Shown here: positions 1 to 9,035 of the stretch, one piece after another
Numbering within the stretch: the first letter of the stretch is position 1
How the letters are laid out: every line of letters starts with the position of its first letter
NCBI RefSeq assembly: GCF_001280425.1
Contig: NZ_LIUF01000004.1
Coordinates: 290,076-354,075 of the forward strand
DNA from: Haloarcula rubripromontorii
GTDB taxonomy: Archaea > Halobacteriota > Halobacteria > Halobacteriales > Haloarculaceae
DNA: 64,000 nucleotides
Direction of reading: 5' to 3'
Position numbers and translations under genes: made by a program
The notes under the pieces: generated by a model
Told to the model about the DNA's origin: nothing
The model's input: the letters and a program-made list of their open reading frames with translations, nothing else
The model's database searches: none

Positions 1-570
1 CTCACGGGCGAGGCTGTCGGGACGAGCGATGTGGACCTGACCGTTGCAGCCGTCGGTGACGAATCCGGGAACGCGTACAATGTCACCAGTGTAGGTGGTG
101 GAACGCTGACAGTCGAGTCCGGAGATGACACAACAGCAACCCCAACGGAGACGCCAACACCAACTCCAACTGAGACAGAAACTCCAAGTTCAACGGAGAC
201 TCCTACCGAGGAAGACTCTTCGAGTTCCGGCGGTAGTAGTGATGGCGACGACGATGATAGCGATTCAAGCAGCAGTGACTCGAGCGACTCCAGCGACACA
301 GCGACAGTAACGGAACCGACGCCCAGTGACACGCCAACAGCGACGACGACCGAAGTGACTGGACGCTCGACCAAAACGGACACCGAGGAATCAACCCCAA
401 CCCAGACCAACAGTGGTGGGCCAGCAATCACTCCGAACGTGACGGACACACCGTCTCAGACCGCGACCACAGATGTCGAGCCGTCGGGCGGCTCACCCAC
501 GAATCTGCTCATCGGTGGGAGTATTCTCGTGGCTGTTCTCGGTGGGCTCATCATCTATCGTCGGTTGTAG
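1..570 (+). CDS. C-terminal part of a Thr/Ser/Pro-rich surface protein
   Basis: The frame is open from the first base, so the gene starts upstream and only its C-terminal 189 residues are here. A short folded-looking stretch is followed by about 120 residues of Thr/Pro/Glu, then Ser/Asp runs, then more Thr. This is typical of the O-glycosylated stalks of haloarchaeal cell-surface proteins. The last ~20 residues form one hydrophobic segment (NLLIGGSILVAVLGGLIIY) followed by Arg-Arg-Leu, which would anchor the protein in the membrane with the stalk outside. No PGF-CTERM tripartite signal is visible. The function of the missing N-terminal domain cannot be told. Confidence 0.8.
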   Translation, partial: LTGEAVGTSDVDLTVAAVGDESGNAYNVTSVGGGTLTVESGDDTTATPTETPTPTPTETETPSSTETPTEEDSSSSGGSSDGDDDDSDSSSSDSSDSSDTATVTEPTPSDTPTATTTEVTGRSTKTDTEESTPTQTNSGGPAITPNVTDTPSQTATTDVEPSGGSPTNLLIGGSILVAVLGGLIIYRRL

Positions 571-661
571 AAGCGATTCCAAGACACACGAGACATTCTC
601 ACCTCACTGACGACTCAATTGGAGGGTGTCTGTCAATTCCCTCTGAAGAGCGGCCGGCAAC

Positions 662-1684
662 TTACTCACTGCCGATGATATCGTTCGCTTCGTCGCGGGT
701 GCGTTTCGCGGCTTCCTGAGCGTAGCCCTCGTGTGTGGTTTCGATGGACTTGTGCCGGAGTACATCTTGGGCCAGCTGTGGATTCTCGCGATAGATTTCT
801 CGTCCGAGGCCACGGCGAGCGCCGTGGGGCTTCAGGGGTTCCTCGAAGTCATACTCTGACCAGTCACAGAGGTCAGCGAGGACATTTCGTGCTGACTGCG
901 TTGTGATCGACGGCGTCGGTTCCAACGCTTTCGCAGCGTTGTCGAGTCTGGGGAACACAGCCTCGTCATCATCGGGCTCCCGAAGTTGCTTCCAGCGCCG
1001 GAGTGGACGGATAGCATCGTCGAGGATCGGCGCAGACTCACGAGTGCGGTTCTTCCCGAACACCTGCATCGTACCGGCGTTGAGATCGACGTGTCGCCAT
1101 CGGAGGCCGTTGCGGTCTTCATCGTCGGAGACGGCGACGAGTTCTGCGCTGCGAGCACCAGAGTAGGCGAGGAGGAAGACGAGTGCCTGATTGCGGTACG
1201 CCGCTGTCCGGTCGATGTCCTCGCTCTCGCCGGCTTCGTCGACGCGAGCAGTGGCAGTCGCACAGATGGCGTCGCGGTCGCGTGTGGTCCAGTACTGCTG
1301 GTCGCTCTCTGTCTCGTCGGTTGGAAGCGGGTCTTCGGCGTGGTTGGTCTTGGCTGGGTTTGTCTGGATTAGGCCCTCGTAGACAGCCCAAGTGAGGAAC
1401 GAGCGCAGATAGGCGAAGTAGCGGCGGGCTGTTTCTGGGGAAATCTCATCTCGATCCTCGGCACGGGCGAGGTCACGAGCGTATTGCCGACAGAGGTCGT
1501 CGTCGATATGCTCTGGACTCGTGATACCGTGCTGGTCCCGACTCCATGCTGCGAATTTCCGGAGGACGCTCGCGACGTTGGTTCGATAGCGTCCGGAGTC
1601 GATATCGACGAGCCGCTTGTCGATGGCTGCTTCGAGGGCGTCATCCCCGGGAGTAGCGTCGTACTCAGGCGGAAGACGATTCAT
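662..1684 (-). CDS. Tyrosine recombinase / phage-type integrase
   Basis: Site-specific DNA recombinase of the XerC/XerD-integrase family, 340 residues from the chosen start. An N-terminal SAM-like DNA-binding domain (about residues 15-110) precedes the catalytic domain. Visible catalytic positions are Arg in SGARSAEL, a Lys in the GKNR turn, the His-x-x-Arg of HGARRG, His of LRHKS, and the nucleophilic Tyr of EGYAQ near the C-terminus, so the active site looks complete. An in-frame start 69 bases upstream (1753) exists, but the first 23 residues it adds are unlike the family, so ATG at 1684 is preferred. Recombinases of this type resolve plasmid multimers or integrate elements. No attachment site could be assigned. 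Confidence 0.88.
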   Translation of the reverse strand: MNRLPPEYDATPGDDALEAAIDKRLVDIDSGRYRTNVASVLRKFAAWSRDQHGITSPEHIDDDLCRQYARDLARAEDRDEISPETARRYFAYLRSFLTWAVYEGLIQTNPAKTNHAEDPLPTDETESDQQYWTTRDRDAICATATARVDEAGESEDIDRTAAYRNQALVFLLAYSGARSAELVAVSDDEDRNGLRWRHVDLNAGTMQVFGKNRTRESAPILDDAIRPLRRWKQLREPDDDEAVFPRLDNAAKALEPTPSITTQSARNVLADLCDWSEYDFEEPLKPHGARRGLGREIYRENPQLAQDVLRHKSIETTHEGYAQEAAKRTRDEANDIIGSE

Positions 1685-1848
1685 GCTTCCCGTACAGCGG
1701 CGGTGCGGGTAAATCTGGTGGTGCTTATTAGAGTAATACAAACCTAATTCCAAAACCAGAATATCGGCGGTTCAGGTTCTGTATATCGAGCTAGATGGAC
1801 TTAATGGGTTTGGTAAAGTGCATATCGCTATACAAAATCCCGGGCCTT

Positions 1849-3798
1849 TGGAAGTTGAGACTACAGCGGGTTTAGCGGGCCTATGATGCGTGGTTTCGGC
1901 CGTTTCAGTGATCGGGAATTGGCTCAGATTGCTCTCCAAACGGCTATTCCTATTGAACTTCCAACGGCATGCGCGAATTTCGGCGACTTCCGACAGCATT
2001 GCCACTCAGACGCTACGCTAACACGGGTAAAACCTCTCTCTATCCGATTCCGGTTTCCTTCTTCAACAGCGTCAGCGTGTTATCGGCCGTCACAATTGGC
2101 GAATGCTCGTAGTCGTCGGTCAACTCAACTTGTACCAGCAGGTCCACCGCTCGCCAAATCGAGTACAGGAGACACGCGAACGCGAAATAAAAGAACCGTA
2201 ACCCGAAATCCTTCGATGTCGTTGCGGCCATGAATCGCTTAATCGACCTGTAGCCACTCTCGATCTCCCAGCGATAGCCGTATTCAGTGAGGAAGCTACT
2301 ACCGCGATTGGACATGAACACCGAGTACTGCCGGTGATCATCATATTCAGAGTCCTCCTTCCGTCGGTAGATCAGCGTTGTCTCGTGCCACTCGTTCTTC
2401 CCGAGATGGAGTTTGCGGTCGGTTTCGTATCGGTCTTGACCCCGCTGGAGCAATCGCTTGGCCTGTGCTTTCTCGCTCGTCTGCATTCTCTTTGGGACGA
2501 CGTACGACAGCCCGCGCTGGCTGAGCATCTCTAGAACGTGCTGACTATCAAACTCGCGGTCCATCAGCACGTTATCGACGTGAACGAGGTCCTGGGCAGA
2601 GTTGAGCAAGTCTTCGACGATTTCTAGTCGTGTCTCTCCCTTTCGGACCGGGCGCGCATCCAGCACAATTGGAACGGCGTTGCCGACCAGTTGGACCGTC
2701 GCCCACTGATAGGCGTACTCATCGGTCTTCTCCTGTGTCCCAATAATCTCGTCTTCGTGCCCGGTCCTGTCGCCTGTGAACGGGTCCGCTTCAGTAATAT
2801 CGATAGCGACGATCCCCGCTCGGAAGAACTCCTCTGTCTCCGCTACTTCTTCCAATAATCGAGTCACGGCTCGTCGGTACATCTCCCGAATCTGTTCAAT
2901 CGACAGGTCGCGGATGTGCTCGCGATGGGCGTGGCCCAACGGCGTTCGATCCCGGGTTGATTCGTAGACGAAACTGCGGGCTCCTTCGTTAGCAGCCAAC
3001 CGTTCTCGAAGCCCGAGATGTGTTTGTAAGTCCCAATACGCGTTCTCGTGGATTTCACAACCACCACCACGATTTAACGAGAAAACTGGGAAGACGATGC
3101 GGCTGATGTGGTTCGTAATCGACGCTGTTTCGTCTAGGACGGCTTGGTTACCCGTGTCTGATTCTTCCTCGTCACGCTGAAATGGAAGCTGACGTTCTGG
3201 CTCGCGCGGGACAGCAACGTCCGCGTCCTGAGCTTTGATCAGAATCGTCCGCGCAGCTGCTTCAACTGTCTCACGAAGCTCTGTAGTGAATCGTTCATGC
3301 CAGCTGCGCCACAGCGTTGACTGGTCTGGGATCGTCTCTAATTCTAGTTGCTCACGGAGTTCAGAGTGGTGAGTGAGATACGTGAGGAGTGCCGTTTCGT
3401 GGGTCCAGCCGTGAAGTTCTTTGAGTAGAAATAATCGGAACAGTTGAGCCATCTCGTACTGGGTGGCTCCAGAATACTGGTCATGTGGCCCAAACTCGAC
3501 ATACGCTACTGGGTAGTGAGACACGAACTCGTCGGTGGAGTGGTGTGCCTGATGGTCAAACCATGTGGAGGCAACGATACGTATGTCTTCTTCCAGGCCA
3601 GCGAGAGAACTTCGGTCATAGAGTGGTGTCGAATTATATGCTGGCCACTCAGCGTATGATTGCTGGGCGATCCGTCGAAACACACTGCGTTGGGAGTCAC
3701 AACTCGTTACCACTACGAGATGCTGGCCACGGCAGGCTCAAGAACCCGTTTACTGCTCAGTACAGGCGAGATACTGAGTATATTAGATGAGGCTTCCA
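1849..3798. mobile_element. Insertion sequence with 557-residue DDE transposase
   Basis: The left end is set by comparison with a second, partial copy: both share TGGAAGTTGAGACTAC (here 1849-1864; there from 21196) and differ outside it. The right end is tentative: the inverted TGGAAG at 3793-3798 and a weak CTA match further in. Inside the left end, about 190 bases of noncoding sequence precede the transposase stop. No target duplication could be recognised. Confidence 0.6.
2040..3713 (-). CDS. DDE transposase (557 aa), apparently intact
   Basis: Transposase of a large haloarchaeal IS type with an IS4/IS1182-like RNase H fold. The N-terminal third is a helical region (QLFRLFLLKEL, IPDQSTLWRSW). 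The catalytic core shows Asp in VAIDIT, Asp in LMDREFDS and Glu in WEIESGYRSIK, the expected D-D-E set. No internal stop or frameshift is seen, so the element could be active. A 192-residue C-terminal fragment of a close relative, differing at only a few positions, lies at 21387-21965. The same general architecture is seen in the more distant transposase at 6202-7815. The precise IS family was not assigned. Confidence 0.9.
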   Translation of the reverse strand: MVTSCDSQRSVFRRIAQQSYAEWPAYNSTPLYDRSSLAGLEEDIRIVASTWFDHQAHHSTDEFVSHYPVAYVEFGPHDQYSGATQYEMAQLFRLFLLKELHGWTHETALLTYLTHHSELREQLELETIPDQSTLWRSWHERFTTELRETVEAAARTILIKAQDADVAVPREPERQLPFQRDEEESDTGNQAVLDETASITNHISRIVFPVFSLNRGGGCEIHENAYWDLQTHLGLRERLAANEGARSFVYESTRDRTPLGHAHREHIRDLSIEQIREMYRRAVTRLLEEVAETEEFFRAGIVAIDITEADPFTGDRTGHEDEIIGTQEKTDEYAYQWATVQLVGNAVPIVLDARPVRKGETRLEIVEDLLNSAQDLVHVDNVLMDREFDSQHVLEMLSQRGLSYVVPKRMQTSEKAQAKRLLQRGQDRYETDRKLHLGKNEWHETTLIYRRKEDSEYDDHRQYSVFMSNRGSSFLTEYGYRWEIESGYRSIKRFMAATTSKDFGLRFFYFAFACLLYSIWRAVDLLVQVELTDDYEHSPIVTADNTLTLLKKETGIG

Positions 3799-3820
3799 GT
3801 ACCCCTCTCACTAGTCGCTA

Positions 3821-5029
3821 CTAGACCACGACATCAAGCACGTTTTCAGCGAATTCAATAGTATTCCCTTTAGCCTGAGTTTCATCGTTGTGACCCCACG
3901 CATGGACACCCATAATATAGGCACCGTCGTCGTCGAGTTCGAAATATGGACATCCTGAATCTCCTCCGTCGGAGTCGTGATCTATGAAAACAACAGGTCC
4001 GTCGGTTGACTCCCAATTTACATTATCATACCGAAAGACCTCAGAGTGACTCCGACCCGTTTTGGCACCTTGGAAGCGAGACTTTTCGTTGTTAGCGACC
4101 ATGTCTTCTATTCTGGAATTTGTTACGATTCCCTGGATATCCCAATCATAGTCTTCACCGGAACCGTTTTCGGAGGCAATCGAATAACGATAATCGTCTG
4201 ACCGTTGAATGAAGCCTACGTCAGCTTCACCCCACTCACCATACTGATCTGATATCCCGATGGTTCTGCCTTCAGCTGGCTGCTGCATCTTAATCGAGGA
4301 TTCACGACTGAGGACATGTGCGGCCGTCACCCAGCCGTAGCTATTTCCATCGATACCGTATGCGGGGGTTGTGACTGTTCCCCAATTACCATTCTCCTTT
4401 GCGATTTGGCAACCGCCAGGAACAGACGGATAGGATTTATCAAAGTAGTTCTGTTCGTAATCAACAGATTTGGTCAGTTTTACAGGTATATTGCTCCGTG
4501 TTGCTTCCTTGCTTTTGGTAGAGACGGACCCAGACACTTCTTTTGGAACGATTTTTCGTAGTTTTTCTAAATTAATGCCCTCGTTCTGCTCGTTCACCTT
4601 TTGCCGTCTGTCCGGATATTGCGTCTTTTCGACGACGACACCGAGGCTGGAATTGTTTATGTTTGTTGTGATCCCGATGCTGATCTCCTCCCATTCAGGA
4701 AGTTGTTTCCTAATCCCAGAAGATGAAATCTTATTTCCGATCCGCTCAGCAGCATTTTTTGTCGTTTCTATGCGCACCCACCTATCGCGTGGAATTGTAT
4801 AATACACTGGTTCCCGTTTCGGGGCAGCTTTGTTTTTCTTAATATCGCTGTGATTTGTATGTTTGTAATACTTAATCCGTGGAACTCGATTCTCTGGGTT
4901 ATCAGTTAGTTTTTTCAGGTCTTCTGAAGTTAAGTTAGCTGCTGCTTTGCCTGTTACCCCCATTGATAGGAGGGCGCTCACGAAGCCACGACGGCCCATC
5001 TGACCAAGTCGAGTAGATTTAGTCACCAT
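3821..5029 (-). CDS. Tat-exported trypsin-like serine protease
   Basis: Predicted extracellular serine peptidase of the chymotrypsin fold (family S1-like), 402 residues. A Tat-type signal (GRRGFVSALLSMGV, residues 11-25) is followed by a ~175-residue N-terminal region that may be a propeptide. The protease domain starts near residue 200. The catalytic triad is readable: His238 in TAAHV, Asp270 in ADVGF, Ser358 in GGDSG. Cys207 and Cys360 could form a disulfide. The last 45 residues (GVHAWGHNDE...) fit the end of a trypsin fold. Codon use is AT-richer than the neighbouring transposases. It lies alone between an IS and a divergent lipoprotein gene. The substrate is unknown. Confidence 0.82.
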   Translation of the reverse strand: MVTKSTRLGQMGRRGFVSALLSMGVTGKAAANLTSEDLKKLTDNPENRVPRIKYYKHTNHSDIKKNKAAPKREPVYYTIPRDRWVRIETTKNAAERIGNKISSSGIRKQLPEWEEISIGITTNINNSSLGVVVEKTQYPDRRQKVNEQNEGINLEKLRKIVPKEVSGSVSTKSKEATRSNIPVKLTKSVDYEQNYFDKSYPSVPGGCQIAKENGNWGTVTTPAYGIDGNSYGWVTAAHVLSRESSIKMQQPAEGRTIGISDQYGEWGEADVGFIQRSDDYRYSIASENGSGEDYDWDIQGIVTNSRIEDMVANNEKSRFQGAKTGRSHSEVFRYDNVNWESTDGPVVFIDHDSDGGDSGCPYFELDDDGAYIMGVHAWGHNDETQAKGNTIEFAENVLDVVV

Positions 5030-5193
5030 CGCATGTCGGGTTGTGTAATACAGTTTATTAATTCTATTGGTAAATTCTGATTCACATGTATTATCATTTA
5101 GTATTTGTATAGAGTGATATCGTCAGTCAAGTTCTATTGCGTCTTTTGATTAATCCGCAGAAAATATTTATTGGTAGACAATCATATGGTGGT

Positions 5194-5838
5194 ATGAGAT
5201 TGTCTAGACGAGCAGTCCTTCGGCTGACTGGTGTTGCATTCAGTGGAAGCCTCACAGGGTGTTCGTCAGTAGACTCGGATGAGCCCGCAACACAGTCACC
5301 TAAAACCATGCCCCAGCAGCAGCAGCCAGCGCTAAAACTCACGGGAAAGGTTGTACGTCAATCATCAGACGACGCGCCAGCGCGAGTGGGAGCGACGCTA
5401 ACAAACACTGGAAGTGGCTCTATCCGTCTCGGTTTCGGTCCGACACTGCTATTCACCGATACGGGACCTGACGAAAACATAACCCGAACCGACACCCTTG
5501 TGCTTGATCCCGAGTCTCGGGGCGTATTGCGGGCCGACCCTGTGCGAACGTCGTCAGGGTGCTGGCGATATCCCCAGGATGGGAGAGACGGGATTCAGAG
5601 TTCTCTGGAGTACCGGGAACTCGCCCCTGAGGACAAACTTACCGAGGAGTACAACATTTACACGGCTGCCGAGGCTGATTCGTGTCTCCCAGCGGGCACA
5701 TATCGACATCAAGATATCGTCGAAACACCCGAACCAGTTCGGTCAGCGACGCTAACGCTCCGGATAGATATCGACGAACAACAGCGGATCTCAGTATCCG
5801 GTGAGGTGTCGGCATTCAGGAGCGAGACACCCACCTAA
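5194..5838 (+). CDS. Tat lipoprotein of unknown function
   Basis: A 214-residue predicted exported lipoprotein. ATG at 5194 is chosen because it places SRRAVLRLTG (twin-arginine motif) and the lipobox LTGC at the N-terminus; the longer frame from 5137 adds 19 residues that would bury the signal. After the lipid-attachment Cys comes a short polar linker rich in Gln, then a domain with probable beta strands (VGATLTNTGSGSIRLGFGPTLLF), reminiscent of small immunoglobulin-like extracytoplasmic domains. Two Cys (in SSGCWRY and ADSCLPAG) may pair. It is divergent from the protease gene on its left. No function can be proposed. Confidence 0.75.
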   Translation: MRLSRRAVLRLTGVAFSGSLTGCSSVDSDEPATQSPKTMPQQQQPALKLTGKVVRQSSDDAPARVGATLTNTGSGSIRLGFGPTLLFTDTGPDENITRTDTLVLDPESRGVLRADPVRTSSGCWRYPQDGRDGIQSSLEYRELAPEDKLTEEYNIYTAAEADSCLPAGTYRHQDIVETPEPVRSATLTLRIDIDEQQRISVSGEVSAFRSETPT

Positions 5839-5843
5839 TAGGC

Positions 5844-6167
5844 TCATAAGTAATGCGGAATGTCGATGACCCTCTTAAAAAGAGTAATCCGTTGAACACC
5901 GTTCACGATATTCACTTCCGTCAGTTCCAATAGGTGAAGTTGCCAGTTACCTGTTCCATAGACGTATGCATTGAGAGCACCAGTCTCAACTACCACCGGG
6001 CCTTGGAAGTTCACAGTTTCGGAGGATGGACTATTTCTGAGTGAGATTACTGTCGACTCGGGACATTCCGTTCCGAACAACCATCGATATCGAACTAATA
6101 ACAGGCCACACTTCAAGTGATTGTGATAAAATCCACGTATTCTGGCGCTGCCGAACAGCGTTGCCAC
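5844..6167 (-). CDS. Possible truncated ORF next to an IS (107 aa)
   Basis: An open frame ending 6 bases from the convergent lipoprotein gene. The C-terminal ~85 residues look protein-like (VVVETGALNAYVYGTGNWQLHLLEL), while the first ~20 residues read like noncoding sequence and lie next to the 6202-7815 transposase unit. It may be the C-terminal remnant of a gene cut by that insertion. It is not recognised. Confidence 0.3.
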   Translation of the reverse strand: MATLFGSARIRGFYHNHLKCGLLLVRYRWLFGTECPESTVISLRNSPSSETVNFQGPVVVETGALNAYVYGTGNWQLHLLELTEVNIVNGVQRITLFKRVIDIPHYL

Positions 6168-6201
6168 TGTCGAACTGCGGATTCAGTGGGAGTTCAGCCC
6201 A

Positions 6202-7815
6202 TCAGTCAGGCGGGATCAACGCCGAGACAACAATCTCAACACACTCACCTGCGGTTAGGACCGGCACGTACTCCATCTCACTGTCGACACCCGCTTTCAG
6301 CAGGAAGTCGGTCAGCCGCCAGATATTGTAGAGTAGTACTGCGAAAACGAAGTAGAACAGACGCACGCGGTAGTCTTTCGAGGATGTCTTCGCGAGAAAG
6401 TCGTTCTTGATGGACTTATACTCGTTTTCGATCTGCCAGCGGCGGCTGTAGCGCCGACAGAATGACTCAGCCTGGTCCGGCCCCACCGGGAGGTTCGTCG
6501 CGAACACCGCTGTTCCATCACCTTTCGTCGAGGGGACGTACAGAAACCGCATCGGGTGTGAGCCTGCCTCGACCTCAACAGAGGCCGTTTCGACAGCAAC
6601 ATCTTGTCCGTCTGCCTCCATCGTCTCGATGGCCTCGCGTTCTGTACTGGAGATTCGTTTCGGAATCAGGTAGTTCACGCCGAGATTCGAGAGCGTCTGG
6701 TACACGCGCATCGAATCGAACTCCCGGTCACACAGAACTGTCTCGATGGGGACGTGGTCTTTCGCTCGCGTCACGAGTCGCCGGACGACACGATGCACCT
6801 GATTCGACTGATTGTCGTCCCAAGCAGAGCTCTCACGAACGGGTTCGATTGCCAGGATGAGCGGCACGTTCTCACCGACAACCGAGAGCGTCGCGAATTT
6901 GAACGCTCGTTCCTCCTCGCCTCCGATTCCACTGACCATCGGCATTCCCTCGACATCGCCGTAGTAGGGCACGGTCGTGATGTCGATCGCTGCAGTCACC
7001 GGGCGTCGAAACGACGCCTCATCAGCGATTGCAGACAGCAGGCGGTCACTGGCCTGATCAAACCCCTCAACGAGTTCTGTGGGTTCGAACTGCTTGACCG
7101 CCCGCAGGTGCGTGTCGCCGTGTGGACCGTACTCCTCGCCGCGCCGGAATTGGAAGCGAGCGGCTCCCTGCGCAGTCCCGCAGCCTACCATTCCCATGAA
7201 CGTCTGTAACTCGAAAAACTGCGTGTCTTCGTAGGAGGCGTTCTCTGCTCGTCCCGAGTCGAACCCGTCGAAGCCGTGGTCTCGTGCGAGGCGCGTCGTC
7301 CGGTGGATCTGTTCGTCCGAAAACGCACGACTACTCTCTTCATCGTCAGCGGGCGAGTCCTCATCAGACTCAATGACGTCCTCTTTCGGCCGTACTGCAG
7401 AGACGGCGGGGCCGTGGTCGTGGATCTCTTTGACGACGAAGTGGGCAGCGACGGTCACGTACTCACGAACACCGTCGGTGAATCGATTGCGCCAAGCGCG
7501 AGAGAGGACTGACTCGTCGGGGATGTGTTCCAACCCGAACGGTTCAGCGAGTTCCTGGTACGTTTCGAGGGTCCGGTAACTGTCGCCCGTAATCTCCCGA
7601 TATATGAACAGCCGGAGCATTCCCTGGAACGAATCGGGTGCTGGGTGCCAGTCAGGGTAGCCGTCTTCGAGATGCTCGGTGTGGATGGTGACCTCGCTCA
7701 CAGCCGTCCGGAGACAGACTCCATCTCGTAGTGTTTCCCTAAGGTGGATCCCGGTCTTGTAGGCGTAAGTCATGCGGCAGGCACGGTCCGAGAGCGGGTC
7801 CAGGGTCTCCGACAT
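6202..7815 (-). CDS. DDE transposase (537 aa)
   Basis: Second large transposase, in the same broad family as the one at 2040-3713 but clearly divergent. The N-terminal region carries FQGMLRLFIYREI and IPDESVLSRAWRNRF, matching the layout of the first. Catalytic residues: Asp in TAAIDITTV, Asp in VLCDREFDS, Glu in QIENEYKSIK. The C-terminal VRLFYFVFAVLLYNIWR is also shared in pattern. It is intact over its length. No convincing terminal inverted repeats were found on inspection of 6100-6200 and 7816-7930, so the element borders are left open. Confidence 0.88.
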   Translation of the reverse strand: MSETLDPLSDRACRMTYAYKTGIHLRETLRDGVCLRTAVSEVTIHTEHLEDGYPDWHPAPDSFQGMLRLFIYREITGDSYRTLETYQELAEPFGLEHIPDESVLSRAWRNRFTDGVREYVTVAAHFVVKEIHDHGPAVSAVRPKEDVIESDEDSPADDEESSRAFSDEQIHRTTRLARDHGFDGFDSGRAENASYEDTQFFELQTFMGMVGCGTAQGAARFQFRRGEEYGPHGDTHLRAVKQFEPTELVEGFDQASDRLLSAIADEASFRRPVTAAIDITTVPYYGDVEGMPMVSGIGGEEERAFKFATLSVVGENVPLILAIEPVRESSAWDDNQSNQVHRVVRRLVTRAKDHVPIETVLCDREFDSMRVYQTLSNLGVNYLIPKRISSTEREAIETMEADGQDVAVETASVEVEAGSHPMRFLYVPSTKGDGTAVFATNLPVGPDQAESFCRRYSRRWQIENEYKSIKNDFLAKTSSKDYRVRLFYFVFAVLLYNIWRLTDFLLKAGVDSEMEYVPVLTAGECVEIVVSALIPPD

Positions 7816-7974
7816 TGATGCGCGCTTATGTCGGCAGCATAGAAGTGGTCGCGGTCTCGTCTATATCAGTATCCTCCGTCGATAGAAAAGCTCAGTAAGG
7901 ACTTCGCAGGCCAGCGCAGAACCACCGGATTGAAGCGACTGATCCTAGAAGCCACTCATATTCCACCCGCGCCG

Positions 7975-8880
7975 ATGAGTGAACCAGACCAGCCGCCCAC
8001 ACCCGACCGCCTGGCTGCCCTTCTCAAGGAAGGGGACCACCAGGAGACGGCGGCGTATCTCGACCGGCTCGGTGCGGCTGATGCCGAGACTCGTAAGCGG
8101 GCACTACGACCAATCCGGGATATCGCCGAAGAGTCGTCGTGCTCCTTCGAAGATCTCGCTGGCCCACTTTCGACGTTCCTGACCGACGAGGACCGCGCGG
8201 TCAGACTGACAACCGCGAAACTGTTTGTCACATTAGCACAGTCTGATTCGGCGGCCGTCCTTCCCGTCGTCGCCACACTCGCCGACCGTCTGGTCGACGA
8301 TGAGGAGTTCTATTACTTCCGGGCCCGTTGTGCCGAGGCGCTTGGCTACACCGCGGTCGACTCGCCCGAGGAAGTCACCGACCTGGAGACGTTGGCCGAC
8401 CTCCGTATCGGACTGTCCTTCGACGAATCCGAGGTCAAAGAGAAGCTAGCGAAGGCGCTGGCGTACGTCGCACTCGGCGATCCGGGTTGGCTCCGACACC
8501 AAGTCGACTCGCTGGCTGAGGATCTCACGGATGAGAACGAACTCGTCCAGTATCACCTCTGTGTAGCGTTCGTCGTCGTGGGCTGTGTACATCCAAAAAA
8601 GTTGGCCGACGCCGATGACGTGCACCGCGGACGACAGCCCGACGAGAACCCGTACGTTCAGGGATGGGCGGTTGAGGCGCTCGGACTGTTGGCGAAGTCG
8701 GACGTACCGGTCGAGTCGACCCATTATCTTGAACACATCAACGCCGATGGCGAGGAAACACCATCGTTCCTGAACGATCGCTTACAATTTTATCCGGGAC
8801 GGCTGGTCGATGAGCTGTCTAGGTCGACGTCGGCACCGTCGAGTTGGATCGAGAGGAGACAGACGCCATGGTTGAGGTGA
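7975..8880 (+). CDS. HEAT-repeat-like helical protein
   Basis: A 301-residue acidic protein made of repeated paired helices: units such as PLSTFLTDEDRAVRLTTAKLF, LADRLVDDEEFYYFRARCAEAL and LAEDLTDENELVQYHLCVAF have the spacing of HEAT/armadillo repeats. Such proteins are scaffolds and bind other proteins. ATG at 7975 is chosen over the frame start at 7930 because the first 15 residues of the longer form are unlike the rest. The 3' end overlaps the small zinc-ribbon gene by 13 bases in another frame, which suggests translational coupling. It lies just upstream of the iron-uptake binding protein, but whether it belongs to that regulon is not known. Confidence 0.75.
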   Translation: MSEPDQPPTPDRLAALLKEGDHQETAAYLDRLGAADAETRKRALRPIRDIAEESSCSFEDLAGPLSTFLTDEDRAVRLTTAKLFVTLAQSDSAAVLPVVATLADRLVDDEEFYYFRARCAEALGYTAVDSPEEVTDLETLADLRIGLSFDESEVKEKLAKALAYVALGDPGWLRHQVDSLAEDLTDENELVQYHLCVAFVVVGCVHPKKLADADDVHRGRQPDENPYVQGWAVEALGLLAKSDVPVESTHYLEHINADGEETPSFLNDRLQFYPGRLVDELSRSTSAPSSWIERRQTPWLR

Positions 8881-8975
8881 TGACCAGTCCCGATGGAGGG
8901 GAGTGTCCCCACTGTGGATTCGCGTCCTCCAATAGCGGCCCGTCGATGTGCCCGTATTGTGGAGCCCCACGCTGA
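8868..8975 (+). CDS. 35-residue double-CxxC zinc-ribbon microprotein
   Basis: A short ORF (ATG at 8868, TGA at 8973) with CPHC at residues 13-16 and CPYC at 28-31 separated by 11 residues, ending CGAPR. Four Cys in this arrangement bind one zinc in small zinc-ribbon microproteins, which are common in haloarchaea. The start overlaps the end of the HEAT-repeat gene, so the two are probably co-translated. The first iron-box-like palindrome follows 5 bases after its stop. Confidence 0.65.
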   Translation: MVEVMTSPDGGECPHCGFASSNSGPSMCPYCGAPR

Positions 8976-8980
8976 GGGGA

Positions 8981-8994
8981 TTTGGCTGGCCTAA
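8981..8994. promoter_or_regulatory. Iron-box-like palindrome, upstream copy
   Basis: TTTGGC-TG-GCCTAA differs by one base from the perfect palindrome 22 bases downstream. It lies upstream of the TATA-like GAATATTTTTAAT (9001-9013), where a second repressor dimer could bind. Confidence 0.5.
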
Positions 8995-9016
8995 AAATCG
9001 GAATATTTTTAATCCT

Positions 9017-9030
9017 TTAGGCGAGCCTAA
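9017..9030. promoter_or_regulatory. Iron box (DtxR/SirR-type operator) for the binding protein
   Basis: Perfect palindrome TTAGGC-GA-GCCTAA ending 5 bases before the ATG at 9036. A TATA-like element (9001-9013) lies just upstream, so the box would cover the transcription start of a nearly leaderless mRNA. The pattern matches metal-dependent DtxR/SirR-family operators as I know them. Confidence 0.8.
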
Positions 9031-9035
9031 ATCGC

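Noticed and set aside
5998-6012. CGGGCCTTGGAAGTT resembles the IS left border at 1845-1857
   Set aside because: The similarity includes bases outside the IS border at 1849, and the sequence diverges directly inside the element, so it is taken as chance.
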